From: Chitinivibrionia bacterium
GTDB lineage: Bacteria; Krumholzibacteriota; Krumholzibacteriia; WVZY01
Direction: 5' to 3'
DNA: 12,105 bases
Assembly: GCA_016208665.1 (NCBI GenBank)
Contig: JACQXT010000004.1
Location: forward strand, 1-12,105
In this document: positions 1 through 6,722 of the stretch, piece by piece
How positions within the stretch are numbered: position 1 is the stretch's first letter
Layout: each line of letters begins with the position of its first letter
Position numbers and translations under genes: made by a program
Notes under the pieces: generated by a model
Databases searched by the model: none
What the model was told of the DNA's origin: nothing
Seen by the model: only the letters and a program-made list of their open reading frames with translations

Positions 1-1403
1 CCGCAATGGAGAGAACCCTGGCGTAGGCGGTCCTGAAGCGCTCGCTCTCGAAGAAGGCGGCCCACAGAGGGTGCATTGCGCCCTCCCCGGCATTTGCATC
101 GGCTTCAGCCAGGCCGACGTATGACGGCAGGATCACGGCCTCCGGATCCCTGGAAAGAATGTAATCGCGCACCCTCGCCGCGCCTTCCGGGCTGCTTCCG
201 GTCCCGTCCCTGCGGTAGGACGCATAGCGTATCCGGCTCACCGTTCGATCGGTCAATCCCAGCATATCGATGACGTCGAATCCGGAGTAGTACGCGAGCG
301 CGCCGATCTCGTTCGAGGCGACGAGGCTTCCCGGGGGGAGCGCGCTCTTCATCAGCGATCCGAGCGCCCTGAGCGATCCTCCGTGCATCCAATCATGTGC
401 GCACGGCTTGCTCCCGGCCAGGGCCATCTGCCCCGCGTTCGTCAGCATGAGCAGGACGCAGCAGGCGATCGCAACGCGCGATACGGCTTTCCTTACGGCA
501 GGCGCCCGAGCCTCATGCAGGCCGAGCATGCCGGAGAGAGCGAGCGCGAAGTAAAAGGGGAACAGCGGGAGCATGAAACGGTCGAAGCGCAGCACATCCG
601 TCCCGACATACACGATGAAAAACAGCTGCACGAAGACGAGAAACCACAGATAGAGCCATATCCGAAGCTTCCTGCGGTCGCCGGGAGGAACGAGCGCGAA
701 CGGAAGGAGCGCCAGAAACGCGCTCTTGATGAAGAAACGGAGCAGGTAGTAGGCCCCGTCGGCGACCGGAGCCATGTAGCCCGGAGAACATCCCCCTCCG
801 TGAAAGCGGCCGCGCCGCGAGGGCTGCGAATAAAACCGAACCGCCGAGGTAGAGCAGGCCCTCGGGTCGCAGGAGAGCCACGGCGAGAAACGACCATGCG
901 GCCAGCACCATTTGAACCTGGTTCTTTTCGATCATCCCCCTGATCTGAAGGTACGCCCCAAGTACGAGAAATAGAAGATACGCGGCGCTCTCGAGCCCTG
1001 AAGTCGCGTAGAACACGAACGGGAAGAAACACGAGGAGGCGCAGGCGAGCGCGAGGCCGAACAGTCGTCCGTCGGCGGCGAATCCAGAGCCGAAAAACGT
1101 TCCCACGCGGCGGAGCAACGCGAAGATCAGCGCCTGGGCGATGATCGAGGCGAGCATCGAAGCAGCCACGGCGGCGCCCACGATGTCGAGCCCGATCCTG
1201 CCGGCGCCCGCCAGGAACATCGTCCATAGAAAATTCGAAAATCCTTCGGTTCTTTCGCCCGCCGCGAACACCAGTCCGGTTCCCTCCGCCCAGTGCCGCG
1301 CATACGTGAAGCTGATGAACGCATCGTCCGGGATCCATCTGATGAACAGCATCTGAAGGGAGACGAACAGGAGCATCGGGGCGACTAATAGAAATCTCTT
1401 CAT
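1..1403 (-). CDS. Polytopic GT-C-type membrane glycosyltransferase, partial and frameshifted
   Basis: Reads leftwards from ATG 1401-1403 and leaves the window at base 1. The N-terminus is a hydrophobic segment (residues 1-22) followed by an IPDDAFISFTYARHWAEG stretch and then GLVFAAGERTEGFSNFLW. This DDA...RYA...G-GLV...GE...EG-NFLW pattern is typical of large GT-C membrane glycosyltransferases that use polyprenyl-phosphate sugars; the paired Asp (D26, D27) sit where the catalytic acidic residues of the first periplasmic loop lie. Several hydrophobic helices follow. The first frame is convincing to about residue 205. From about base 777 leftwards the convincing protein is in another minus frame, shifted by +1, starting near YMAPVADGAYYLLRFF and open to base 1. 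It includes helices and a late GFDVIDMLGLTD motif common in this family. About 467 residues are visible. The exact sugar and acceptor cannot be told. Family-level call is firm, function general, and whether the frame change is real is unresolved. Confidence 0.75.
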
Positions 1404-1581
1404 ACTCCGTCTTCTCTTGGAGGCCGAGCGCGTAAAGGGCGGCCTATGGAGGATTCGAATAAATTCGGCGCGGCCGTGTAGAACGCAACGATAGCCCGCC
1501 CGGCGGATAGTGCGCGGGCGGCACGTAACCGAGTCGTTCTATGATATTTAGCCTTGTAGTCAGCGGAAGAAAGGCTGTACA

Positions 1582-2247
1582 ATGACACCCGGCGCGCTCA
1601 TTGCAATAGAGACCATGGAGGGTCGTGTGCGGGAACTGCAGAAGTCGGTGATCGAGCGTTGGAAGAACGGCGATAAAGAGGCGTTCGAGGAGATAGTCCG
1701 CCTCTACCGGACGGATGCATACCTGACGGCGCTCGGATTCGTGGGCAACGCCGATGACGCCCAGGATCTCTCCCAAGAAGCGTTCATACGGGTGTACCAT
1801 GCACGGAAGTCGTTCGACGCCGACAGGCCGTTCTATCCCTGGTTCTACAAGATACTCAAGAATCACTGCCTCAACTTCATAAAGCGTTTCACGCGAAAGG
1901 CCGAAGATCTCTACTTCGAAGGCCAACCCGGCCAGGAACGCTTTGCGTCGGACAGGCCAACCGCTCTGGAAGCCCTTGAAACTGAGGAGCGGGAGGCTAT
2001 TCTTCGCGCGGCCATCGGCCGCCTCTCCGAGGACCATAGAGAGATTATCGTCCTCAAGAATTTCAGAGGATATTCATACAAGGAGATCGCGGACATTCTC
2101 CAGGTTCCGATCGGGACCGTCATGTCCCGGCTGTACTACGCTCGAAAGATGCTCAAGGTGATCATTCATGACATTGAAACAACAGGACTTCATGACGCCC
2201 AGGCGGCGATGCCGAAGGGATACCCTTCCCCCGGGGAGGTGGTTTAA
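1582..2247 (+). CDS. RNA polymerase ECF-type sigma factor (sigma-24/RpoE-like)
   Basis: Directs RNA polymerase to a regulon set by the partner anti-sigma factor encoded next door. The 221-residue protein has the two-domain ECF layout. Sigma2 covers about residues 30-105 and contains NADDAQDLSQEAFIRVY (56-72), the core-binding and -10 recognition helix, then PWFYKILKNHCLNFIKR. A short linker follows, then sigma4 at about 138-193 with the helix-turn-helix YKEIADILQVPIGTVMSRLY. Start ATG 1582 is chosen because an AAGAAAGG ribosome site lies 7 bases upstream; an internal ATG at 1615 lacks one and would drop only 11 residues. About 30 residues follow sigma4, ending in a Pro/Gly-rich tail whose DNA also carries the GGGGAGGTGG ribosome site of the next gene. 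The stop codon TAA abuts the anti-sigma ATG. ECF subgroup and target promoter cannot be assigned from sequence. Confidence 0.95.
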   Translation: MTPGALIAIETMEGRVRELQKSVIERWKNGDKEAFEEIVRLYRTDAYLTALGFVGNADDAQDLSQEAFIRVYHARKSFDADRPFYPWFYKILKNHCLNFIKRFTRKAEDLYFEGQPGQERFASDRPTALEALETEEREAILRAAIGRLSEDHREIIVLKNFRGYSYKEIADILQVPIGTVMSRLYYARKMLKVIIHDIETTGLHDAQAAMPKGYPSPGEVV

Positions 2248-2682
2248 ATGGTCTGCACGCGTTTCCAGAGCGACGGAATGAAGCTGCTCGACGGGGAAAT
2301 GACCGGAGAGGAGAAGACGCTCTACGAAGATCATATCCGGGAATGTGAAGATTGCAGAAGAGAACTCGAGGACCTCGGACTCCTCGTGGAATGGACGAAT
2401 CAATTGAGGCTCAAACTGCCGGATGACAGTTTCTGGGAAGCATACTGGGATGGTTTTTACCGGAAGGCCGAGCGCGGTACGGGCTTTATTCTCCTCATGG
2501 CCGGGATCGCCGGCCTGTGCCTGTTTGCGATCGCCAAAGCCGTGACATCCCCTGGATTTCTTACCTTTACGGGCATAACCATAACCGTTGCGCTGGCGGG
2601 GCTGCTCGTCGTATTTATATCGGTCGCCAGGGAGCGGTATCATGAACGGAAATACGATCCTTATAGGAAGGTGAAACGATGA
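2248..2682 (+). CDS. Zinc-finger (zf-HC2) transmembrane anti-sigma factor
   Basis: Probably holds the upstream ECF sigma factor inactive at the inner membrane. The cytoplasmic N-terminus has the anti-sigma zinc-finger signature: C3, then an MKLLDGEMTGEE helix, then H29-x3-C33-x2-C36 (HIRECEDC), the HxxxCxxC core of ZAS/zf-HC2 domains. Two hydrophobic segments follow at about residues 77-98 and 103-126, giving a hairpin with both ends cytoplasmic, and the C-terminus is short and basic (RERYHERKYDPYRKVKR). With almost no periplasmic domain, the signal is more likely sensed in the membrane or through the redox-sensitive zinc site than by a periplasmic sensor and protease cascade; that is inference. 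The ATG directly follows the sigma stop codon, with a strong GGGGAGGTGG ribosome site. The end overlaps the next start as ATGA (2679-2682), indicating translational coupling. Confidence 0.92.
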   Translation: MVCTRFQSDGMKLLDGEMTGEEKTLYEDHIRECEDCRRELEDLGLLVEWTNQLRLKLPDDSFWEAYWDGFYRKAERGTGFILLMAGIAGLCLFAIAKAVTSPGFLTFTGITITVALAGLLVVFISVARERYHERKYDPYRKVKR

Positions 2683-2999
2683 TTCTTGTCACGACGGATA
2701 TCGTTGCCGGAAAGAGAATCAAACGGGTGCTCGGGCTCGTCCGCGGGAACTCCATACGCGCCCGGAATATCGGCAGAGATATTCTCGCCGAGTTCAAGAA
2801 CATCACCGGCGGGGAGATCCATGAATACACGAAACTCATGGCGGAATCGAGGGAACAGAGCCTCGACCGGATGCGGCAGGAAGCCGCGGAGCTGGGTGCG
2901 AACGCGATTGTCTGTGTCCGCTTCGCCACCACCAGCATCATGAAAGGCGCTTCGGAACTTCTCGTCTATGGGACCGCCGTCGTCATCGAGGACGAATGA
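2679..2999 (+). CDS. YbjQ/UPF0145 family putative heavy-metal-binding protein
   Basis: A small cytoplasmic protein of 106 residues, the normal length for the UPF0145/YbjQ family (PF01906). The family folds into ring-like oligomers and is annotated as putative metal binding without an established biochemical role. Visible family features are the opening MILVTTDIVAGKRIKRVLGLVRG, then NSIRARNIGRDILAEFKNITGGEIHEYTKL, a helix with MRQEAAELGANAIVCVRF, and the closing strand ELLVYGTAVVIE. The start overlaps the anti-sigma stop as ATGA and is preceded by AGGAAGGTG about 6-7 bases upstream. Its position as third gene of a sigma/anti-sigma unit suggests it belongs to the same response, perhaps to metal or envelope stress, but the family assignment alone does not prove this. 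Confidence 0.92.
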   Translation: MILVTTDIVAGKRIKRVLGLVRGNSIRARNIGRDILAEFKNITGGEIHEYTKLMAESREQSLDRMRQEAAELGANAIVCVRFATTSIMKGASELLVYGTAVVIEDE

Positions 3000-3031
3000 C
3001 GTCACGCGCCGCGGTTTGCTGCGGCGCTTTC

Positions 3032-3039
3032 AGGAAGGA
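3032..3039 (+). promoter_or_regulatory. Ribosome binding site deciding the MBL hydrolase start
   Basis: AGGAAGGA lies 7 bases before ATG 3047. An in-frame ATG at 2996 overlaps the YbjQ stop codon (ATGA) but would add 17 residues (MTSRAAVCCGAFRKDAR) that do not look like the family N-terminus, whereas the 3047 product opens with MRLGNWEVTPCLAGKF, which does. Confidence 0.7.
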
Positions 3040-3046
3040 TGCGCGC

Positions 3047-3886
3047 ATGAGACTCGGTAACTGGGAAGTGACCCCCTGCCTCGCCGGGAAGTTCAAGCTC
3101 GACGGCGGCGCGATGTTCGGCGTCGTACCCAAGACGATCTGGTCGAAGCTTATACCCGCGGACGAGGACAACAGGATTCCGATGGCGTTGAGGACCCTCG
3201 TCATCAGGGGATACGGCAAGGCGGTCATCGTGGATTCGGGCGGCGGCGGAGGCTGGGATGAGAAACTCGAGAAGATCTATCAATTCGAGCGCGGGGAAGG
3301 CCTGAGCGGCTCTCTCGGCGCGTTGGGGCTGATCCCGGCCGACATTACGGATGTCATCGTCACGCACCTCCATTTCGATCACGGCGGCGGGCTCGTGACT
3401 CCGTCGGGAGACGGCTGGAGTCTTACCTTCCCGAACGCCGTTCACCACGTCCACGAGGACCAGTGGAAGCACGCTCTATCGCCGAATCCCAGAGACCGGG
3501 CGAGTTATTTTCGAGAGAGAATCGAGATTCTCGAACGCGAGAACGTCCTCGCAATGCATGACGCTGGCTGGAGCCTCGCGCCAGGCCTGGATATCCTGAT
3601 CGTGAACGGCCATACGCCGGGGCAGCAGCTTGCAAAGGTTTCCGGAGGCGGAGAAACGGTTTGCTATTGCGCCGATCTCATTCCCACATCGGCCCACATT
3701 CCGATTCCATACGTGATGGCGTACGACTTGAATCCCGTCCTCGCCATGGAAGAGAAGGAGCGGTTTCTCGCATCCGCGGTGGCGGAGTCGTGGATCCTCT
3801 GTTTCGAACACGATCCGTTCAAGGAAGCGTGCCGGATCGCAAAGGAAGGCCGGGCCTACAAAGCCGGCGAAACGATCATGCTGTGA
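3047..3886 (+). CDS. Metallo-beta-lactamase-fold hydrolase
   Basis: A cytoplasmic di-metal hydrolase of the MBL superfamily (COG0491 type), 279 residues from the chosen start. Zinc ligands are visible in order: H107-x-H109-x-D111-H112 (THLHFDHGGG), H189 in NGHTPGQQ, D210 in CADLIPTS and H255 in FEHDP. The region FGVVPKTIWSKLIPADEDNRIPMALRTLVIRG followed by VIVDSGGGGGW (about 24-70) is characteristic of a subgroup that also contains N-acyl homoserine lactonase-like enzymes, but the substrate cannot be deduced. No signal peptide is seen. It is the last gene of the sigma/anti-sigma/YbjQ unit, separated from YbjQ by 47 bases with its own ribosome site. Downstream, a six-pair hairpin without a T run (3889-3906) is too weak to call as a terminator. 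Fold and metal site are certain; reaction and substrate are open. Confidence 0.93.
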   Translation: MRLGNWEVTPCLAGKFKLDGGAMFGVVPKTIWSKLIPADEDNRIPMALRTLVIRGYGKAVIVDSGGGGGWDEKLEKIYQFERGEGLSGSLGALGLIPADITDVIVTHLHFDHGGGLVTPSGDGWSLTFPNAVHHVHEDQWKHALSPNPRDRASYFRERIEILERENVLAMHDAGWSLAPGLDILIVNGHTPGQQLAKVSGGGETVCYCADLIPTSAHIPIPYVMAYDLNPVLAMEEKERFLASAVAESWILCFEHDPFKEACRIAKEGRAYKAGETIML

Positions 3887-3959
3887 AACCGCTGAGAATC
3901 CAGCGGAGAGATGTTGAGCCTTTCCGTAAAAATCCGGATACGGCGTGTCCCCAAAGTTC

Positions 3960-3985
3960 TTGACTTTCCTTTCCGCATGTATAAT
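3960..3985 (+). promoter_or_regulatory. Probable sigma70-type promoter for the Cys-rich protein gene
   Basis: TTGACT (3960-3965) and a perfect TATAAT (3980-3985) lie in an AT-richer patch 48 bases before the GTG start at 4033. The spacer is only 14 bases, shorter than the usual 16-18, so either the -10 acts with a poorer -35 shifted upstream or the promoter is weak or activator-dependent. Position and orientation fit a separate transcription unit after the MBL gene. Confidence 0.55.
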
Positions 3986-4032
3986 CATATTCTGTAACGG
4001 TTAATCACTATCTTCTCCCAAGGGGGTTACGA

Positions 4033-4590
4033 GTGTTCAGGAAAATGGTTGTTATGGGTGTCGCGGTTCTGTTCCTTACCGGTTTCGTTGCGTTGCTCGC
4101 ACATGGCGCCGCCGGTGCGCAATCGTGCAAGAAAGTGTGCACGGCTTCGGCCGCATTCTCGACAAACAAGAAGCACGAGTGCAAGACCCCGTGCGCGGAA
4201 GCGAGCAAGGCTGCGTGTTCGGCAACATGCAAGACGCCCTGCCAGAGTTCGGAGAGCTGTTGCCCGGGCGGCATGTGCGACGCCTGCCGCAAGAAAACGG
4301 CCGAGGCTATCAAGAAAGTGGCGACGGATCTGCCCTATCGCGAGTCCAAGCGGCTGGTGCTGACCGGAGAGTATGTGTGCGGGAAGTGCGGACTCGAAAA
4401 GATGGACAGCTGCCAGGGTTTCTTCAAGACGGCGCAGGGAGATCTCTACCCGCTGTTGAAAGGCACAGAGACCAAGATGATGGGCAAGATGGCGCACAAA
4501 CAGGAAAAAAACAAGTTCGAGATCGTCGGCAAGGTCCGGATCGTGGACGGCGTGAAATACATCGAAGTGACGTCGGTTGCCGGGATGTAG
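4033..4590 (+). CDS. Secreted cysteine-rich putative metal-binding protein
   Basis: A 185-residue exported protein. GTG 4033 is chosen because AAGGGGG (4020-4026) sits 6 bases upstream; ATG 4045 is a possible alternative that keeps the signal sequence. Residues 1-29 form a signal peptide (FRK, hydrophobic core, cleavage near AGA|QS). The mature N-terminal half has eleven cysteines, many spaced CxxxC (32/36, 50/54, 62/66/70) with two CKTPC repeats, then C76-C77, C82 and C85. The C-terminal half begins LVLTGEYVCGKCGLEKMDSCQGFF: C116-x2-C119 and C127. It then continues as a small beta domain (YPLLKG...FEIVGKVRIVDGVKYIEVTSV). That C-terminal pattern resembles small exported 'CxKCxLK...CQ' proteins of FCB and planctomycete-type genomes (DUF6370-like), thought to bind metal. 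No function is established. It has its own promoter and ends at a strong terminator shared with the convergent gene. The N-terminal Cys-rich segment looks like an addition to that small domain. Confidence 0.85.
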   Translation: MFRKMVVMGVAVLFLTGFVALLAHGAAGAQSCKKVCTASAAFSTNKKHECKTPCAEASKAACSATCKTPCQSSESCCPGGMCDACRKKTAEAIKKVATDLPYRESKRLVLTGEYVCGKCGLEKMDSCQGFFKTAQGDLYPLLKGTETKMMGKMAHKQEKNKFEIVGKVRIVDGVKYIEVTSVAGM

Positions 4591-4613
4591 TGTTGTTCCA
4601 TCAGGCTCAGGTT

Positions 4614-4666
4614 ATCGTATAAAAAGAGGAGGCCCCTCGTCGAGGAGCCTCCTCTTTTTATACGAT
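4614..4666. terminator. Bidirectional intrinsic terminator, 20-bp perfect stem
   Basis: Left arm 4614-4633 and right arm 4647-4666 are perfect reverse complements (ATCGTATAAAAAGAGGAGGC and its complement), with a 13-base loop containing a further CCTC/GAGG pairing. The AAAAA and TTTTT runs flank the GC core symmetrically, so either strand gives a GC hairpin followed by U residues. It sits between the convergent genes at 4033-4590 (+) and 4706-6418 (-) and would end both transcripts. Confidence 0.95.
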
Positions 4667-4705
4667 CCCCCGGGCAGCCCCCGCCCCGCGCGCCTGAACC
4701 GCCGT

Positions 4706-6418
4706 CTAGCCGCGGGACTTCTTCTTCCCCGAACTTTGATTCGAACGCTGGTGGGGGGCTTGCGATTTGCCGCTCCCTGAGCCGCTCCCGGAGCCGTTCC
4801 TCTGCACGGCCTTCGGCTGCGATCCGGAAGGTGAGTTTCTCCTGATTTGCGTGCTTGATCTCGCTTTCGACGGCGTAGGCGTATTTCTCTTGCCGTCGGG
4901 CGCATACTGTTCGCGGGTTTTCGAACCGCCCTTGGGGGCTTCGGATTTTCTGTCGAGCGTGCGGTACGAGCGGGATTTGGCCGGTGCATCCGATCGGGCT
5001 TTTTCTTTCGGCACGTACGAGCTCGAAGAACGGGACTTGCTCCTCCGGTCGTTGAAGATATGCGTCTTGTCCCGCGGGATGAAGGATCTCGATCCATCGC
5101 CCGCCCTGTCCCTGTTCTTGATGGTCGATGTGGAACGATGATTCGCGTCCGTCCTCATCGATCTGGTCTTGCCGCGCGCGGCTCCGGCCTCGTAATACCT
5201 GTCGGGAGCGTTTCGATCGCCCTTGTATCGCACGGAATTGATCAACATGTCGGGGTCTCTGCCGGCATTGCGCGCGGTTGCCGCGAAAAGATCGCTCTTG
5301 TAGCGCGTATGGTGCGGACGGTAAGCCCGGTTGTAGTAGTCGCCGCAGTAGTAGTAGTTATGATGGCGCGGATAATAATGGCGGTACGGATCCCACCAGC
5401 TTCGGTAATGATATGGATACCCGAATCCCCAACCCCATGACCCCCAATCCCAGCCCCAGGCATAATAGAAACTGAAGCCGGAATACCCGGGATAGAAGGG
5501 ATCCAATCCCCACCACGGATCCGCCCAGAGCGGCGCCCAATACCACGGATCGTACATGTAAAACGAGTAGAGCGACCGCGGCGAGTGGATATAGGAATCG
5601 TACGGATAGAAGGCGACGTACATGTTCGTTTCCGGCCCGTCCTCTTGCAGCGCCTCGATTTCGCCTTCGTCCTCGTCCTCGTCGTAATCCCCGCCGCGGG
5701 CGTCGAGCCGAGTGACTTCGAATCCTCTCTGCAGCGGGTACGCGAGATTCTCCGCCTGTTCGAGGGCGCCGTCGAACTCGTACGAGGTGCAGGGACGCGC
5801 GTACGGATCGTCCGTGCTCCGGTGGCATTCCGCGCAGGCATAGCGGGGATGCGTTACACGATCATTAATGTAGAAATAAGTGTAGGCGAGGGATACGCCG
5901 TCGAGCTGCCCGATATTCCTGACGAGCTCGCTCGCTATCGTATTGGCGGCCAGCAGCGGGTCGCCGTCGATCTTGAATTTCTTGTTCATCGGGAGGTCCT
6001 CGTTCTCCGCAAGAAACGAGAGTTCTTCCTCGCTGATATGGTCCCTGTCCGGTACGGCAAGAGCGAATATGAGTTCGATTCCCGTGGGGCCCGAAACAAC
6101 CAGGCCGGCCTCATCGTAGTCCGGAAGCGCGTATTTCTTCCCGGCGAGGGATTTCTGCGACAGGGCGCCGTTCTGCGGATAGAGCAGGTGGACGTAGCCG
6201 TCCGTATCGATGTCGAAAATGATGACGTAGGCATCCTGTTCGGTTATGAAGGAGCAACGCACGTCTTCGCCCGGTCTGTATATCGATCCCGCGGGTTCGT
6301 CGAGCTTGATGCTCACGCCTCCCGTGGCGTAGACGTTCGGATTCGATCGAGTGACGGCGCCCGACGAGGCGGGGGTCGCAATAAAAACGGCGAGCAATAC
6401 AGGCAATAGTCTTCTCAT
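4706..6418 (-). CDS. Secreted DUF4384-like protein with CXXCH motif, aromatic-rich core and basic tail
   Basis: A 570-residue exported protein with no catalytic signature I recognise. An AGGAGGG ribosome site lies 9 bases before ATG 6418. Residues 1-20 are a signal peptide (MRRLLPVLLAVFIATPASSG). Residues about 30-125 match the DUF4384 pattern: GGVSIKLDEPAGSIYRPGEDV, then DAYVIIFDIDTDGYVHLLYPQ, then GIELIFALAVP. A YTYFYIND segment leads to Y193-A-C-A-E-C-H199, a CXXCH motif, plus C210. An acidic run (DYDEDEDEGE, 244-253) follows. Residues about 266-370 are extremely rich in Trp, Tyr, Phe, Gly, Pro and His. From about 371 to the end the protein is basic and disordered (Arg/Ser/Lys), closing with a GS repeat (541-550) and GKKKSRG. 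It is transcribed away from tolQ and ends at the bidirectional terminator. CXXCH could attach heme c or bind zinc; with a single motif I cannot decide. Export is well supported; the role is unknown, with envelope or surface structure most likely. Confidence 0.85.
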   Translation of the reverse strand: MRRLLPVLLAVFIATPASSGAVTRSNPNVYATGGVSIKLDEPAGSIYRPGEDVRCSFITEQDAYVIIFDIDTDGYVHLLYPQNGALSQKSLAGKKYALPDYDEAGLVVSGPTGIELIFALAVPDRDHISEEELSFLAENEDLPMNKKFKIDGDPLLAANTIASELVRNIGQLDGVSLAYTYFYINDRVTHPRYACAECHRSTDDPYARPCTSYEFDGALEQAENLAYPLQRGFEVTRLDARGGDYDEDEDEGEIEALQEDGPETNMYVAFYPYDSYIHSPRSLYSFYMYDPWYWAPLWADPWWGLDPFYPGYSGFSFYYAWGWDWGSWGWGFGYPYHYRSWWDPYRHYYPRHHNYYYCGDYYNRAYRPHHTRYKSDLFAATARNAGRDPDMLINSVRYKGDRNAPDRYYEAGAARGKTRSMRTDANHRSTSTIKNRDRAGDGSRSFIPRDKTHIFNDRRSKSRSSSSYVPKEKARSDAPAKSRSYRTLDRKSEAPKGGSKTREQYAPDGKRNTPTPSKARSSTQIRRNSPSGSQPKAVQRNGSGSGSGSGKSQAPHQRSNQSSGKKKSRG

Positions 6419-6653
6419 AATCGGATTCCCTCCTCAAACCTGGTCTTCCTCAGGGGAAACGCACACAGGGGGAACGTAAATTCTTTCATTTTTCAGCAAG
6501 ACTTTGAGGAAGGCGGCCGCCCCTCCAGGTTATTCTCTAACTAACCGTAATGCCATGAAAACAAAAGGATTTCTTTCCGGCAGCGTCCGAGGGTTCCCGA
6601 ATGTGCAGGATGCGAAGCGGTGTTCGCCGCCTTCAGGCATGCAGGGCGCGGCG

Positions 6654-6669
6654 GGGCCGGCGCCGGCCC
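6654..6669. repeat. 16-bp perfect GC palindrome upstream of the tol promoter
   Basis: GGGCCGGCGCCGGCCC reads the same on both strands and ends 23 bases before the -35 hexamer at 6693. The surroundings are also very GC-rich, so this may be chance composition. It could equally be an operator for a dimeric regulator. No T run follows, so it is not a terminator. Confidence 0.5.
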
Positions 6670-6692
6670 GGCGGCCGCGACGCAATAAACTC

Positions 6693-6721
6693 TTGACGCC
6701 TTGGGGGCGCTTTTCTATGGT
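6693..6721 (+). promoter_or_regulatory. Sigma70-type promoter P1 of the Tol-Pal operon
   Basis: TTGACG (6693-6698) and TATGGT (6716-6721) are separated by 17 bases, the optimum for housekeeping sigma promoters. They sit in the only long gap before tolQ, with transcription expected to start near 6728 and a leader of about 105 bases. No terminator-like hairpin is seen between it and tolQ, and gaps within the operon are small, so it probably serves tolQ through cpoB and perhaps the CNNM gene. Confidence 0.65.
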
Positions 6722-6722
6722 A

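Noticed and set aside
383..943. 186-residue plus-strand reading frame opposite the glycosyltransferase
   Set aside because: Highly charged, no domain, no ribosome site; opposite a well-supported membrane protein.
1496..1521. Inverted repeat CCGCCCG / CGGGCGG with a 12-base gap in the glycosyltransferase-sigma gap
   Set aside because: Only seven pairs in GC-rich DNA and no T run on either side; chance is likely.
1540..1545. TATGAT as a -10 element for the sigma factor operon
   Set aside because: No matching -35 (sigma70 or ECF type) at a proper distance; too weak to annotate.
1400..1588. Minus-strand 62-residue reading frame whose stop overlaps the glycosyltransferase start as ATGA and whose start overlaps the sigma factor gene
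   Set aside because: The overlap is suggestive of coupling, but the product has no recognisable domain or hydrophobic pattern, no clear ribosome site, and it fills a divergent promoter region.
3889..3906. Hairpin CCGCTG/CAGCGG just after the MBL gene as a terminator
   Set aside because: Six pairs and no T run; insufficient for an intrinsic terminator.
5585..6409. 274-residue plus-strand reading frame opposite the DUF4384-like gene
   Set aside because: The minus strand has the ribosome site, signal peptide and domain; the plus product is Val/Arg-rich with no recognisable pattern.
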